DNA from: Brachycybe producta
Lineage: Eukaryota; Arthropoda; Diplopoda; Playtdesmida; Andrognathidae
DNA: 64,000 nt
Assembly (NCBI GenBank): GCA_036925085.1
Contig: JAUPFP010000009.1
Span: 4,388,233-4,452,232, forward strand
Direction of reading: 5' to 3'
Under the pieces are notes generated by a model. The model saw only the letters and a program-made list of their open reading frames with translations. It made no database searches and was not told the DNA's origin. Position 1 is the first letter of the stretch; each line of letters starts with the position of its first letter. This document shows, in pieces, positions 21,501 to 33,075 of the stretch. The position numbers and the translations under genes are program-made.

Positions 21501-22290
21501 TAGTATTTGAACTTCAACTAGAACCCTCCAAGCAGGGTTGCAACACTGAAAAACTCCTGTTAAAATAAAATCAATAAAATACGTCTTTTTCATGGTGTAA
21601 CCCCCTTTAGAGGGTTAAAGTTGAAGTTCAAGTGGTAAGAATCAAATTTATGAAGAAAACTTGACACTTGTATTACACAACTAGAACTCTCTCTGAGCAA
21701 TGTTCCAAACATTGTATAATCCTAATAAAATGAATAAAAAAAGCACTTTTCAATGTTGGAACCTTGTTCAGAGGGTTAAAGTTGAAGTGCCAATGATCAA
21801 ATTCAAGAAGGAAACTTGACATTTGAACTTTACCTCAAACCTTCTGAGCAGGGTTCCCACATAAAAAAAATCCTATGCAAGAATTGTGAATAAAAATAGG
21901 AGTTTTTTTTATATTGAAACTCTGTTCACAGGGTTAAAGTTGAAGTTCAAGTAGTAAGAATTAAATTTATGAAGACACTTCAACTTGAACCCTCTGAGCA
22001 GTGTTTCAACATAATATAATTCCTGTTGACGAGTAGCCAATAAAATAGTTTTTTTTTCCTATGTTGGAACCCTGTTCAGAGAGTTCAAGTTGAAGTTCTT
22101 GTGCTAAAGATGAAATTTAAAAATGAAACTAGACACTTGAACTTCAACTTGAACCCTCCACACAGGGTTCCCACATAAAAAAAACTTGTTTAAATGTCAA
22201 TAAAAGAGAAGTTTTCTACATTGGAACCTCTTTTCAGAGAGATTCAAAATGAAGTTGAAGTGCCAAATTTCCTAAATAAATGTTGGCCTA
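21501..22290. repeat. Family C inverted/tandem array
   Basis: The blocks AACCCTCTGAGCAGGGTTCC and its complement, with AGTTGAAGTTCAAGTGGTAA, GAAACTTGACACTTGAACTT and CAATAAAA, recur about every 155-190 bp (near 21520, 21685, 21845, 21995, 22150). Each GGGTTCC is later met by GGAACCCTGTTCAGAGGGTT, so each unit is itself palindromic. Confidence 0.7.
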
Positions 22291-22920
22291 AGTTTCAACC
22301 ATTCTTTGTTTCCACCCCCTTTATTTAAAGTAGACCTTTCCTTATCATACTGGCGCACTGCAGTAAGTCAAGTTCATTATGCGTCATTTTTTTTAAAAAA
22401 AAGGAGGGTTGAATGAATAGATTTTGAAAATCACATGGGGGAAGATGAGATATAAGAACAAGAAACAAGATTTTTACTCGTGTTGCTTCAGAAGTGAAAC
22501 AAAGCGATCAAAAATCTGTTTCTTAAGCCACCTTTTTCTTTCTAGTCTTTATTAGCTCATAAGTATACTTTTCATTCTTAATTTTCAGCATTAAGTATTG
22601 AAGAGCTTATAGCTTAATATAAGCAAGAGATGTTTATGATGGTATTTTAAGAGTGCCAAAGACTCGAGATAAAAATGATGGTGGCTCACGAGCCAATATT
22701 TGGCACGCGAGCCAATGCTTGAAAGAGTCTGTAGCTTTTAAAAGCAAGATAAACAATTTTAGCATCTGCTCCATTTGTTTATGGAAATATTAAGGCTTTT
22801 ATATATTCATCTTATTTTTTTCTATCTCTTAAAACATTTGTTTTTAGCTTAATGCATTTTTTTTTTCTGTGGTCGGAATGAATAAGAAGAAATTATATTT
22901 CTCAAGCTTATTCTGCAGGT
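22291..22920. other. No gene seen
   Basis: AT-rich. A short imperfect inversion GCTCACGAGCCAATATTTGG then CACGCGAGCCAATG lies near 22683-22712. No coding signal. Confidence 0.45.
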
Positions 22921-22923
22921 TAA

Positions 22924-22924
<1 letters not shown>

Positions 22925-22996
<72 letters not shown>
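22925..22996. repeat. (AT)n microsatellite
   Basis: An uninterrupted AT dinucleotide tract of about 70 bp. The Ile-Tyr open frames through it are artefacts. Confidence 0.97.
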
Positions 22997-23001
<5 letters not shown>

Positions 23002-23339
23002 TTTGTCTATTTCCGGATGAAAAGACTGTGATAGAAACACCTCAAGCAGAAGAAGAAGAAAATCAATATTCTGAGTTCTCTTGTAGTTTTTTTTTTCTTT
23101 CATATCCCTACAATAGGAAAAAAATGACACTGAGAAATACTTTTTCTGTCTTTAGCTTCAATGCTGAGAGCTTAAGTAAAGCCAGAGTCACACAGTGGTT
23201 AAAATGTATCAACTGTAAAGGTCTGAATCCCACATGCGTGAAAAAAGCAGAAAATTGAAAATAGAAATAAAAATAAATAAAAATTTTCTCTACAATTCTG
23301 CAATTTTTCTAACATGAGTAGTGATGAAAAAAAATACAA

Positions 23340-24360
23340 ATATGAATTTTAAAATTTTCAGTATTGAAAGGTCAAAGAGCAGCATGGGGACAGTGCCTGA
23401 AATAATGCTAGAAGATAAGGGTTACTGCCTGAACTTCATATCTGAAAGTCATTTATAGCAACATAAGTTATTTATTAGCTTATTGAACTTTTAGTAGAAA
23501 AGGTAACTTAAAAAGGCATGTGTCACGTAATATTAGGGATTTAGGGATTTTAGGAACGTTCATGAGGTCAAACAGGAGCCCGAAATCTTTTATTTTAAAG
23601 CCTTTTGTAGAAATACAGCCTGTTCTTTTATCAGCTTATTACTTTTATAACAGAAAAAGTTGAAAGTAGGATCTGAGATGTAGAGTCTATGTGCATTCAG
23701 GCATTTGGATATTTTAGGAGCATTCTGGGTTTCTGAAGATTTCAGGAACATTCTGGGATTTTGGACATTTTAAGAGCAGTCTGGGTTTTTGAAGATTTCA
23801 GGAACATTCTGGGATTTCAGGAGCATTCTGGGTTTCTGAAGATTTCAGGAACATTCTGAGATTTTGGAGATTACAGGAACATTCTTGGGTTTTGGAGATT
23901 TTAGGAGCATTTTGAGATTTTTGCGTTTTCAGGAGCATTCGGCATTATTGGGAAATTCGGAAGAAGCATTCGGGGAAATAGAACAGAACCTATAAAAATG
24001 GCGCCTAAAGACATTAAAGAATCTAGATTCCATTATATTAATAATCGTTTTCAGTAACTGTAAGCAAATCAGTACTTTTGCAACAGAAAACTAAAATTTT
24101 CTAGGGCTTTTAGCAGTTTTGCAGATCAAACAGGTTTAATAGGAGCAATCAAAATGGTGCCTTAAATGAAGCTAGAGTTCACTATTTGAAAGTTTTTTTG
24201 GGGGGTGAGATGTCAGACCAGTCAGTACTATTATAGCAGAAATTACAGGACCTAAAATTTTCCTTTAGAGCTTTCCCATAAGCCTTCTTTAGGTCAAACA
24301 GGAGCAATAAAAATGGCGCCTGTTTACCTTAAACGTCCATTAGGATAAAGCGCCTTTATA
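23340..24360 (+). repeat. Long-period repeats with an inner ~28-bp minisatellite
   Basis: The blocks GGTCAAACAGGAGC-A, AAAATGGCGCCT and TACTTTTATAACAGAAAA-like recur near 23560, 23640, 23990, 24070, 24130, 24220 and 24290 (period about 200-250 bp). At 23700-23960 a ~28-bp unit, GATTTCAGGAACATTCTGGG plus TTTCTGAA, repeats about nine times. Confidence 0.65.
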
Positions 24361-25025
24361 TTTTGTCTTATTTTTTTCTTTCTTACAAGAAAACCCACTT
24401 AGATTAAAGTCTAGACAAGAGGGGTTGACCAGATAGTGTGTGTGTGGTGGGGAGTTGGAGAGTAGAAGGGGACATAAAATGGGTGGCTTCTTAAAACCTA
24501 GTCCATTTTCAAATTCCTAAAATGTTAACCATTATTTTAAGTTTGATGTTTAAGCTTATCTTCTTTTGAGGCTTTTTTTTATTTGCTTATAAATTTCAAT
24601 GATAATCACCAGAATAATGAAACAAATTTTTTTTTTCATTGTTGTTTTTGTTGTTCTTGACTTTTAGTTTCTTTAGAAACTTTGAAACAATGAAAAATGG
24701 CAAAAAAAAAAAACAAGCAAGAAAAAAAACATCAACTTGTTTTTAAAACTAATTATTCTTTTGTTTTGTTTTGATTAAAACATTCCTATGAAAATTTCAA
24801 AGCCAAGAATTCCATTTAAAAATTCTGAAAGTTTAACTTTCTTAAAGACGAAGTTTTTTTTACTAAAAAAAAATGCAATTTTCATGTTGCAATATATTAT
24901 GAGAAAGTTTGCAAGTTTGACTTAATTAATTATGGCTTAATTATACACATTAGCTTGGCTTAGTTAATTTTTTCTTGCACGGTTTTTCATAACAAATTAT
25001 TGTCATGTAAATTTAAATCGATTTT
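24361..25025. other. No gene seen
   Basis: AT-rich with T and A runs and a GTGTGTGTGG run near 24438. No exon-like sequence. Confidence 0.5.
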
Positions 25026-25560
25026 TGTTTTCCTATTTAAATAAGATGGTTTTAAAGTATAAATCCCCTTTCAACGTGTTTTAGAAACTAGAAGGGTCAT
25101 TCAATCACTTCAGAATATTTTCATGTTGGTATCTTTTAAAATAAACGTTGTATGTCACGTTGAAAATGACAATGTTTTTTTTAGTTTTTGTCTTTAACAG
25201 TGTGAATCAGCTACCCTTCTAGTTTTTACCATATTTTCAATTTCTTTTCAGTGTTTGCTCCTAAAATAGCGGAATGGCACCACAGTCAAAATCGAAGTAC
25301 GATTATTCTACCATTTCAGAAGCAAAATAAAGAAAAACTTGAAAATTGTTTTAGAAACTAGAAGGGTCCCCTCAATCACTTAAGAATATTTTCATGTTGG
25401 TATCTTTTAAAATAAACGTTTTATGTCACGTTGAAAATGACAATGTTTTTTTTTTAGTTTTTGTCTATAACAAAAAAACTATTACGTGATTCGGCTACCC
25501 TTCTAGTTTTTACCATATTTTCAATTTCCCTACACTGTTGGTCCTGAAACAGTGGAATGC
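25026..25560. mobile_element. Two tandem family A copies
   Basis: Left arms near 25080 and 25350 (TTTTAGAAACTAGAAGGGTC), each followed by TTCATGTTGGTATCTTTTAA and AATAAACGTT. Right arms near 25206 and 25491 (CTACCCTTCTAGTTTTTACC). The two ~285-bp units are very similar, which suggests a recent tandem duplication. Confidence 0.75.
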
Positions 25561-26010
25561 AACACAGTTCGAAAGTCAGTTGATTCATAAAACATCTTAA
25601 ATCTTTGATAAATTCTAAAATTAAAGTTAAAAATTTTATTTCTTTTACAAATTGCAAATGCAAAATTAATAATTTGCATTTGATAAAATTTTAATTTTAA
25701 GCGAAAAAAAATGTTGAAAGATAAAAATATTTAAATCTAAATATAGCAATCAGTAGAGAAGAAAAAAATCAATATGTTTAATTCAGAAGCAACACTAAGA
25801 AGAAATTGAAAGTCTGTTAGAGAATCTTTCAAAATAAACTTTTTATAATCACAACTTCACATAAGTTTATTTAAAAGAAAATATACCAACATGAAAACAC
25901 ACCTGTCAAGTGGTTGAGCGACCCTTCTAGTTTCTAAAATTCTTAATTCCGATTCAAGGTTCTCTTTCATTTCTAGTTAATTTGCTCCAGAAAAGCATAA
26001 TAACCAGAAC
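25561..26010. mobile_element. Family A remnant
   Basis: CTTTCAAAATAAACTTTTTA near 25827 and GCGACCCTTCTAGTTTCTAA near 25917 mark both arms of a shortened copy. Flanks are AT-rich. Confidence 0.55.
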
Positions 26011-26409
26011 TCGATTGACATTTAACAACTTTAAACAACCACAAATAAATAATAAAATTAGCAAATTTGAATAATTACTATATTTATTTTTAATTGTAAT
26101 AAAAGATAATATTAAAAAAACAGTAAATAATAAACAATTATAAATAAAAATTTCACTCATTAATTTATTGTAAAATTATTTTTTCCTATTTTTATAATAA
26201 GATTATCTTTAATTGAAATATTTAATTGCATTATCTTTTATCTTTAATACTTTTATTTAAAACTCTGCTTTGAAAGTTATGGTTTCCATAAAAGTCATTT
26301 GTTATAACTTATAACTTATAACAATGACATGTCATAGACAGTAACTGTGTTAAAAATCAAAAAGTGGACCTACCTAGTACCAACCAGTATCAATTGAAGT
26401 CCTTAATAA

Positions 26410-26575
26410 TGCCTAGTTTACACTTCATTAAAGTTAAATACATTTAAATATTAAACTTGTTCTACATACAGAGTCCTGTCAAGGACATACAGAACATACA
26501 AAATTCAATGTGTCCAGTTAATATATCCCTATATATTGAGTTAAATATTTAAATGTATTAACCTTTGTATTTCAT
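26410..26575. repeat. Small inverted repeat
   Basis: GTTAAATACATTTAAATATT near 26424 pairs with AAATATTTAAATGTATTAAC near 26546. A CCTGTCAAGGACATA segment lies between. MITE-like in size but with unclear ends. Confidence 0.45.
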
Positions 26576-26595
26576 AATCTCATTAAAGAAAGAAA

Positions 26596-26745
26596 ATTAA
26601 TACTTTCATATGACAGTAAATTGTCATATGAAAATTAAGACTTTCATATGACAGTAAATTGTCATATGAAAATTAAGATTTTCATATGACAGTAAATTGT
26701 CATATGAAAATTAAGACTTTCATATGACAGTAAATTGTCATATTT
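26596..26745 (+). repeat. 38-bp tandem repeat of a palindrome
   Basis: Four units, each containing CATATGACAG-TAAAT-TGTCATATG plus AAAATTAAGACT. Each unit is itself a near-perfect palindrome, so the array can form multiple cruciforms. Confidence 0.9.
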
Positions 26746-26754
26746 AACTCATAA

Positions 26755-26910
26755 CCTTGTAACAGAAACAAAAGCATATTATTATGACAATTGTTGTCAT
26801 ATTACTTCCATAGACTAGTGTATACAGAATAATATGACAGTCATACAATAATAGCGCACAAAGAGTGACATCATACGGCATGTTTGTCACAATTTTAAGA
26901 CTTTTTTTTG
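26755..26910 (+). mobile_element. Dispersed family D copy (AATATGACAGTCATA)
   Basis: TACAGAATAATATGACAGTC, AATAGCGCACAAAGAGTGAC and GTAACAGAAACAAAAGCA match the reverse complement of 37715-37875. Confidence 0.65.
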
Positions 26911-26929
26911 TAATGAGCCTCTGTGTTAT

Positions 26930-27240
26930 TTTGTTTTAGAGAAACTAGAAAGTGTTTTAGAAATTAGACGGGTAACTCAAGTCACTTAAAAGGTATTTTC
27001 GTGTTGATATCTTTTAAAATAAACTTTTTTTTTTATATAAACAATAATTTAAAAAAAAAATATCTCACAAAATAACAAAAAAAAAAAGCGTAATTTGAAA
27101 GATATCAAACATGATCATTAAGTGATGGAGCTACCCTTCTAGTTACTAAAACACTTTCTAGTTTTTTGTAATTTTCCTCTTCCTCTTGAAAATCAGCTGT
27201 TTCATAAACCATCTTAACTGAACTCTGTATAATTCAACTA
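26930..27240. mobile_element. Family A palindromic MITE
   Basis: AATTAGACGGGTAACTCAAG near 26965 and GAGCTACCCTTCTAGTTACT near 27128, with the inner AAAATAAACTTTTT and GTAATTTGAAAGATATCA blocks. Confidence 0.65.
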
Positions 27241-28060
27241 AACACAGTTAACTTGACTGCATTTAGCTCAATGATAGATTATCTATTAAAACAATTGAAA
27301 AAATAGGAACATTATAAAATAAATCATAATAGGAAAATCCTTTTAGTCAAACTGATAATAAATTATTTTTAAAAATTATTAGCTTTCATTTTCATATAAT
27401 ATATAAAAAATATATAAACACATTTTAAATTTTCGTGATTTTAAATTTTAAAATATATTTAAAAAAAAATCAGGCAAAATTTTTCATCAATCAAACGAAT
27501 AGAAGAAAAAAATTGAAAAACGAAATATAAAATTTCATAATATTTTCTAATAATCATAAATTTGTAAATTTGTAATAAATAAAATTATTACAAAAAATTA
27601 TGGTATTTTAATTTTTTTTTAAAGAAAATTTTATTTTGAAATTATATTTAGATTATTTGTTATTTTATAAAATAATCAAATTTTAAATTTTCAGCTCAAA
27701 TTTTGGATCCATAATTTTTGGCAAAAAATAAATTTAATCTCAAATCTTAAACTTTTTATAATTTTAAAAATTTGCTATTTTTTTCTAACAAAATGAAATA
27801 ATTACAAAAAAAATTATGGTATTTTAATTTTTTTAAGAAGAAAATAATTTTATTTTGAAATTATATTTAGAATATTGTAAAATGAAAAATAATCAATTTT
27901 TAAATTTTAAATGTTGAGCTCAAATTTTTGGATCCATAATTTTTGGCAAAAATAAGTCTAATCTCAAATTTTTTTAAAAAAAATTTGGAAAAATGAATTA
28001 TAAATTTCATAAATAATTATTTAATTTTAAAACACTGTATAGTCAGAAATAAAATGAAAA
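27241..28060 (+). repeat. Very AT-rich tandem duplication, about 214 bp
   Basis: ATTACAAAAAATTATGGTAT...AATTATATTTAGA...GGATCCATAATTTTTGGCAA recurs at about 27587 and 27801 with scattered changes. No coding signal. Confidence 0.65.
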
Positions 28061-28202
28061 ATAAGAGAAAACCCACCAAATTGAAATGTTGACGATTTTT
28101 GTTGCTGTGAATTTTTGCTGATTTTTTTCTTTCTCCTTTTCATCCACCAAAGAACAACATCCAAAGCTGAGAGATCCTCACCGAACAACAGATTTTAGCA
28201 AA

Positions 28203-28320
28203 GTGCAAAATAGCAGCAGAAACAGCAAGCCGAAAAGAGAGCTTCAGAGGCAGCTTTCAGCTGGATCCGTCAGTAGAAAAATAAAATGGAATGATGATGA
28301 TGATGATGGTCAACCATCTC
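28203..28320 (+). other. Weak exon-like stretch, function unknown
   Basis: An open frame with a hydrophilic peptide (MQNSSRNSKPKRELQRQLSA, then GSVSRKIKWNDDDDD) is less AT-rich than its surroundings and follows a possible acceptor ATTTTAG at about 28191-28197. The Asp run comes from a GATGAT microsatellite, and no good donor follows. Beyond 28320 the frame runs into low-complexity sequence. Probably chance. Confidence 0.15.
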
Positions 28321-28504
28321 TACTCAATGGGCCACACATTGTTACTTTTCTTATAATGAAAATGTGGCTATGGGAAGAATCACACATGCTGAAAAAACAG
28401 CAAAAATTACAAATAGAAATTAAAAATATTCTGTTAAATTCCATACAAAGTGAAATTCAGTGTGTGTGTGATTCTTCTCTTAAAATCATAAAATATATGT
28501 GAAA

Positions 28505-28935
28505 TGCAGAAATTATATAAACAATAAATGCAGAAATTAAATAAAGAATAAATGCAGAAATTATATAAAGAATAAATGCAGAAATTATATAAAAAATAAA
28601 TGCAGAAATTATATAAAGAATAAATGCAGAAATTATATAAACAATAAATGCAGAAATTAAATAAAAAATAAATGCAGAAATTATATACACAATAAATGCA
28701 GAAAAATACACAATAAATGCAGAAATATACACAATAAATGCAGAAATTATATAAACAATAAATGCAGAAAATATACAAACAATAAATGCAGAAAATATAC
28801 ACAATAAATGCAGAAATTATATAAACAATAAATGCAGAAATTATATAAACAATAAATGCAGAAAATATACACAATAAATGCAGAAAATATATACAATAAT
28901 AAATGCAGAAAATTACACAAGAAATGCAGAAAATA
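28505..28935 (+). repeat. Minisatellite, 24-bp unit (AAATGCAGAAATTATATAAA + CAAT)
   Basis: About 18 units, shortening to 18-22 bp near 28690-28740 and 28880-28935. Because 24 is a multiple of 3, several frames stay open, especially on the minus strand, giving 8-residue repeats. This is a property of the array, not evidence for a protein. Confidence 0.92.
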
Positions 28936-28954
28936 TACATAAAAATATATATTA

Positions 28955-29227
28955 CAGTGAAAATCGTTTAACACGAAAAACCGAATATCACAAAATATAT
29001 TTTTGGATCTGGTTTCTTAGAAATAGCATTAAAAATTCTTGTAACACGAAAAACTATTCTATTTTCCTTCCATTTGACGAGAAAAGATAACGTGAAAAAT
29101 CGGATTAATACGAAATACATTTTTGGTTATTCCACGAGAATCGCATAAAAATCCTTTTAACACAAAATTTATTTAACACAAAAAAATAATCTTTTCCCTT
29201 CCATTTCGTGTTAAACGGTTTCCACAG
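28955..29227. mobile_element. Tc1/mariner-like MITE with TA duplications
   Basis: Ends CAGTGAAAATCGTTTAACAC and GTGTTAAACGGTTTCCACAG are inverted repeats flanked by TA at 28953-28954 and 29228-29229. The 273-bp interior repeats TAACACGAAAAA and CTTTTCCCTTCCATT words. No transposase. Confidence 0.85.
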
Positions 29228-29279
29228 TAGGCGAAATCAATGGAAATCAATTAAAAAAGCCATAATCAATATTAGAATA

Positions 29280-29400
29280 TCATAAAAATTCTTTCTTTTA
29301 ACACGAAATTCGAAAGAAAAAAACGGTATATACAGTATAACAGTATGAACCGTTTTTTTTTTTTTCGATTTTCGTGTTAAAAAGAAATAATTCGAAATAA
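29280..29400. mobile_element. Mariner-like fragment
   Basis: TTTTAACACGAAATTCGAAA and TTCGATTTTCGTGTTAAAAA form a hairpin around an AACGGTATATACAGTATAAC core. Related to the MITE at 28955-29227. Confidence 0.5.
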
Positions 29401-31148
29401 TGGCACATAAAATAATCCTAAAACACTTTTAATCAGGAAAAAGATGCTTATAATAAAATTATTGATAATTTCTTTGAGTAGATCACGACAATTATAAAAA
29501 AATAACCTTGAAATTCTTTAATATAGTGTGCCCTACGTTGTAGCTAGTAAATGCAATCAATTGCATTCAACGTGTTGTAGCAACTCTTTTTAAAGTTAAA
29601 CACATTTAACCTAATCAAATAATCTTTTGATCTAAAAATGGAACTGTTTACATGTACATCACTAATGTAACTTATTACATATTTATTATTTAAATAAAAT
29701 GTGTGAGACAGGTGTAGCAGACAATCAGGTGTAGAAAAAGGTATAAGGGGGGGGGGTCCCTCCCGGACAGAAAATATATTTCTTGTTAAACAGTTTTCAT
29801 TGTATGCACCAAAGAAACCTGCAATTTGTTGAATGATTGCAATAATAAAGCATCATTAAACAGAAATGACAATGTAGTGATAAAGGTAGTTATGACAATT
29901 GAGGTAATAGCAATTTAAACTAGATGATAAATCCAGTTTTAATTGCAGTATCTGAAATATAAGAAATTTTTGCACCAAAAGATTCAGATTTTTTTGGTCA
30001 GTATGTTCCTGTAGAGAATATTGGACAATGAAATTTACTTCCAAGGAATTAATTTGGTGCAGGACAAACGTATGGTTTTAAATTTTAATTTTCTGACAAT
30101 GCATATAAGGATGCTTCAGGTCACATTGGGAAATTTATTTCATTTGACAATGCATTTTACATATTGTACTAGAACGCTTGTTCTCAGAGCAGTCCCGCAA
30201 GGCCTTCATCGCTACTACTTGCAGAGTAATTTTTCAAATTCCAATTCAAAGCACATCCCACTACACTGACAATGAGTGTTTTTTGCAATATACATAATGT
30301 TTGACACTGGCCTTTCGAGCAATTGTCCAATGGCCAGTTCGCCATAGTTTGCACACTTAATTAGTTTTTTTTATGACCGCCAGATGGCGCTTTAGTATTT
30401 GCAACATTTAAATATACAGCCGTAAACCAGCTGCTGATCTAGCTATTAGCTAGTTGCTAACAAATGCTAGCCATTTATTATTTGCCAAAATGCCTCCCCC
30501 CCAAAAAAAAAAATGTTACAGAGTTCATTGCACCCATTAAAATATAAATTGGAAAATGCTGCCACCTGGTGTTCAAATGCTCTACTTGATTTGAGAGGAC
30601 ATTTTGAATTTCTTACTCTCAATAAAGAGCCATTACATGGTGATGTTCATGCATAATTATTCTGCATGTCACTTCACTCACTGTCTTGGTGGATCCACCA
30701 AAAGGCAGGCTTATGACAGGTCCCTTTGAGTCAACTTGCATCCCCTCCTCCTTATGGGCACTCAGCCACCTGTCAACCCAATAATTAGCATGCCAAAAGC
30801 GTTTTCACTTTGGCCTTATTGCTTATGATGAAGCAACAACAATCACATATCCAACTTTTTTTTAAGGGGGCATTCACTTTTGTGGCCTTAAGGTTAAAAA
30901 AGGGGGGGGGTATTATAGCAGAACAAATGAAAGGTGGACACTTATTATAAGGTGGTGCATGAAATTGGTATCGTTCTTGACCATATAAGGCAATCAAGTT
31001 TAAAGAAAACTGAAACACACCCACATACTCCATAAACTTCAAATTAGTGTTTTAAGGGTTACATCAGAATCTTTTTGTGACAGGTTTGGGACTTTTAATA
31101 GTAGGTGGACCAACTGACTGGCACCCTGCTGAAAAATAAAGGGGTATG

Positions 31149-31179
<31 letters not shown>

Positions 31180-31385
31180 GTGTTGAAAAGAGGTGTGGAG
31201 AGAAGACTAACAACTTTAAAACAAAAAAAACATTAAAAAAATTGACAACATGTTCTATTTATTTGCATTTAGAGATAGTCAATCAGGAGATCTTTCAATG
31301 CAAAAAATGTGGTCAATAAATAAATGCAAAATTGAATGTGGACATTTTTTTTTTACTAATGACATTCGCCTTAAAGCCACTTGCT
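29401..31385. other. No gene seen
   Basis: AT-rich with a G-run (about 29748-29757), an ATGCAATCAATTGCATT palindrome near 29550, a GGCCTTTCGAGCAATTG segment at 30310, and a (GA)n tract at 31155-31180. Open frames here lack codon structure or splice support. Confidence 0.45.
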
Positions 31386-31990
31386 CTAAAGTGGCCCCTA
31401 GATTCTCAGTAACATTGCACAATATTTGATATTGCACATTATTATTGATCATCTGAAGAATATATTGAATGTTTGTGCAATATATTGTTTCAATGAAAAA
31501 CTGTATTGCGCAATGCGTGAAATTATTGTTCAGTCTGCAGGTTGTATTGCACAACATCACTTGAGTTCAATACAAGATTTCAAGGTGGGGGAAGCACCCC
31601 CAACTTCAACAAGTGTGTACAAGTTATAACATTGTGAACTGAATTATTGTACAATCCGATTTGTAGATTGCAACTTCTAGGGGGAGTGTCAAAAAATATT
31701 GCACAATATGGTTGCGCAATAATATTGAGCATCTGGATGTCACTTAATGCTAATTTCCTTCAAGGAATGATATAATCCCTTGATGAAAATGAGCATTTAT
31801 TAAAGCCATATTTTAGGGCAAATGATTTTAGGTTCAATATTGCACTAAAGAGACAATCCTATTGGCAATATTTAAAAGCGCAATGTGTTATTCAGTTAAT
31901 TGCAATTGCCAATGTGATAAGAATACTCTTTGCAAGACTAAGTGGTTTCTTGCAAACCGTTTTACAGAAAGCACACTGATGTTCGTTTTT
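31386..31990. repeat. ATTGCACAATAT-rich region
   Basis: ATTGCACAATAT and its variants occur at least eight times on both strands between about 31414 and 31900. It looks like an old, scrambled repeat. No clear unit length. Confidence 0.4.
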
Positions 31991-32397
31991 TGTGCAAAAA
32001 AAACTGTGCAAGATTCACACCAACATTAGACTTATTTCTTGTGCAAAATCTTGCGAAACAAATAGCCTGCATGATCATCCCTTAAAATCATTTGAGCTAC
32101 AAATTATTAAGTCTTCCGAGGCATTTTCAATGTATTTAAAATGGTTTATGAACAGCTAATTTTCGAATTTTAAAGTATCTTGAATATTTTTGTAAACTTT
32201 TTGGTATTTCCTGTGCTAGTTCAGCCCTCCACAGACCTTTTCAGAGAATTTAAACATTTTTTTAATTTTTTGGCCATTTAAACATATTGTAAAAAAAAAA
32301 ATTCTAAATAAAAGTTGAGAAATGCCCAAAAAAAATTGTATATTTAAAAAAAAAACGTTTACAACAATTAGAAAACCAAGAAAATAAACAAAAACAA

Positions 32398-33075
32398 TAT
32401 TCTACAAAACTACATGCTATGCATAAAAAGAGCAGCAATTTGTCAACTGTAGATTACGGTTTGAGATTATTTAAATAAGGAAATTATTTCCTGAAATTTG
32501 TATTAATTACAAATACAACACAGAACAAAAGACAAGGGCAAAAAAATAAATAAATAAAGGGCAAACCTAATAAATAGACTTGATGGCTCAACACGCTCCA
32601 ACAACCAATCAGAACAAAGTTTTCAACTCATTTTAATAATGCAATCAGTAATCTTGAGTTGACACCTAGCATAAATATTCTAATAGAAAGGAATTCAAAT
32701 ATAAATTATTGAACTTCTGTCTATTATTCTACAATTCTCTATATTCTACAAAACAATAGTCATGCTATATGTATGGGGGGTGAAAAACACCAACTATTTG
32801 TCAACTCAAGATTACTGTTGAGATTATTTAAATGAGGAACATCTTTTCTGGAGTTTGTATTAATGCGCCCAATTACACAGCACAGAAGAAAATAGAAAAT
32901 GGCAATACAAAATAAAGGGCTAGACTAACTAACAGACCTCATAACTCGACACTTTCCAACGACCAATCAGAAAAAGTTCTCAATTCATTTAAATAGTCCA
33001 ATCAGTAATCTTGAGTTGACACCTAGTATAAATTATTCTAATACAAAAGAATTCAAGCACAAATTATAGAAACAC
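32398..33075 (+). mobile_element. Two tandem copies of a palindromic MITE, about 348 bp apart
   Basis: Copy 1 (32398-32716) and copy 2 (32746-33070) share ATTCTACAAAACA, TTTGTCAACTCAAGATTACT, GAGATTATTTAAAT, CAACCAATCAGAA and CAGTAATCTTGAGTTGACAC. The last block is the complement of the second, so each copy is itself an inverted repeat. Confidence 0.75.

Noticed and set aside
22869-23258. Open frame of 129 codons through the (AT)n tract
   Set aside because: Its length comes from the AT dinucleotide repeat (Ile-Tyr run); the flanks show no codon structure or splice sites.
28434-28940. 168-codon minus-strand frame with YNFCIYCL-type repeats
   Set aside because: It is the translation of the 24-bp minisatellite; the unit length is a multiple of three, so the frame cannot close.
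30021-30269. 82-codon open frame with mixed composition
   Set aside because: No recognised domain, no splice sites, and AT-driven codons; consistent with chance.
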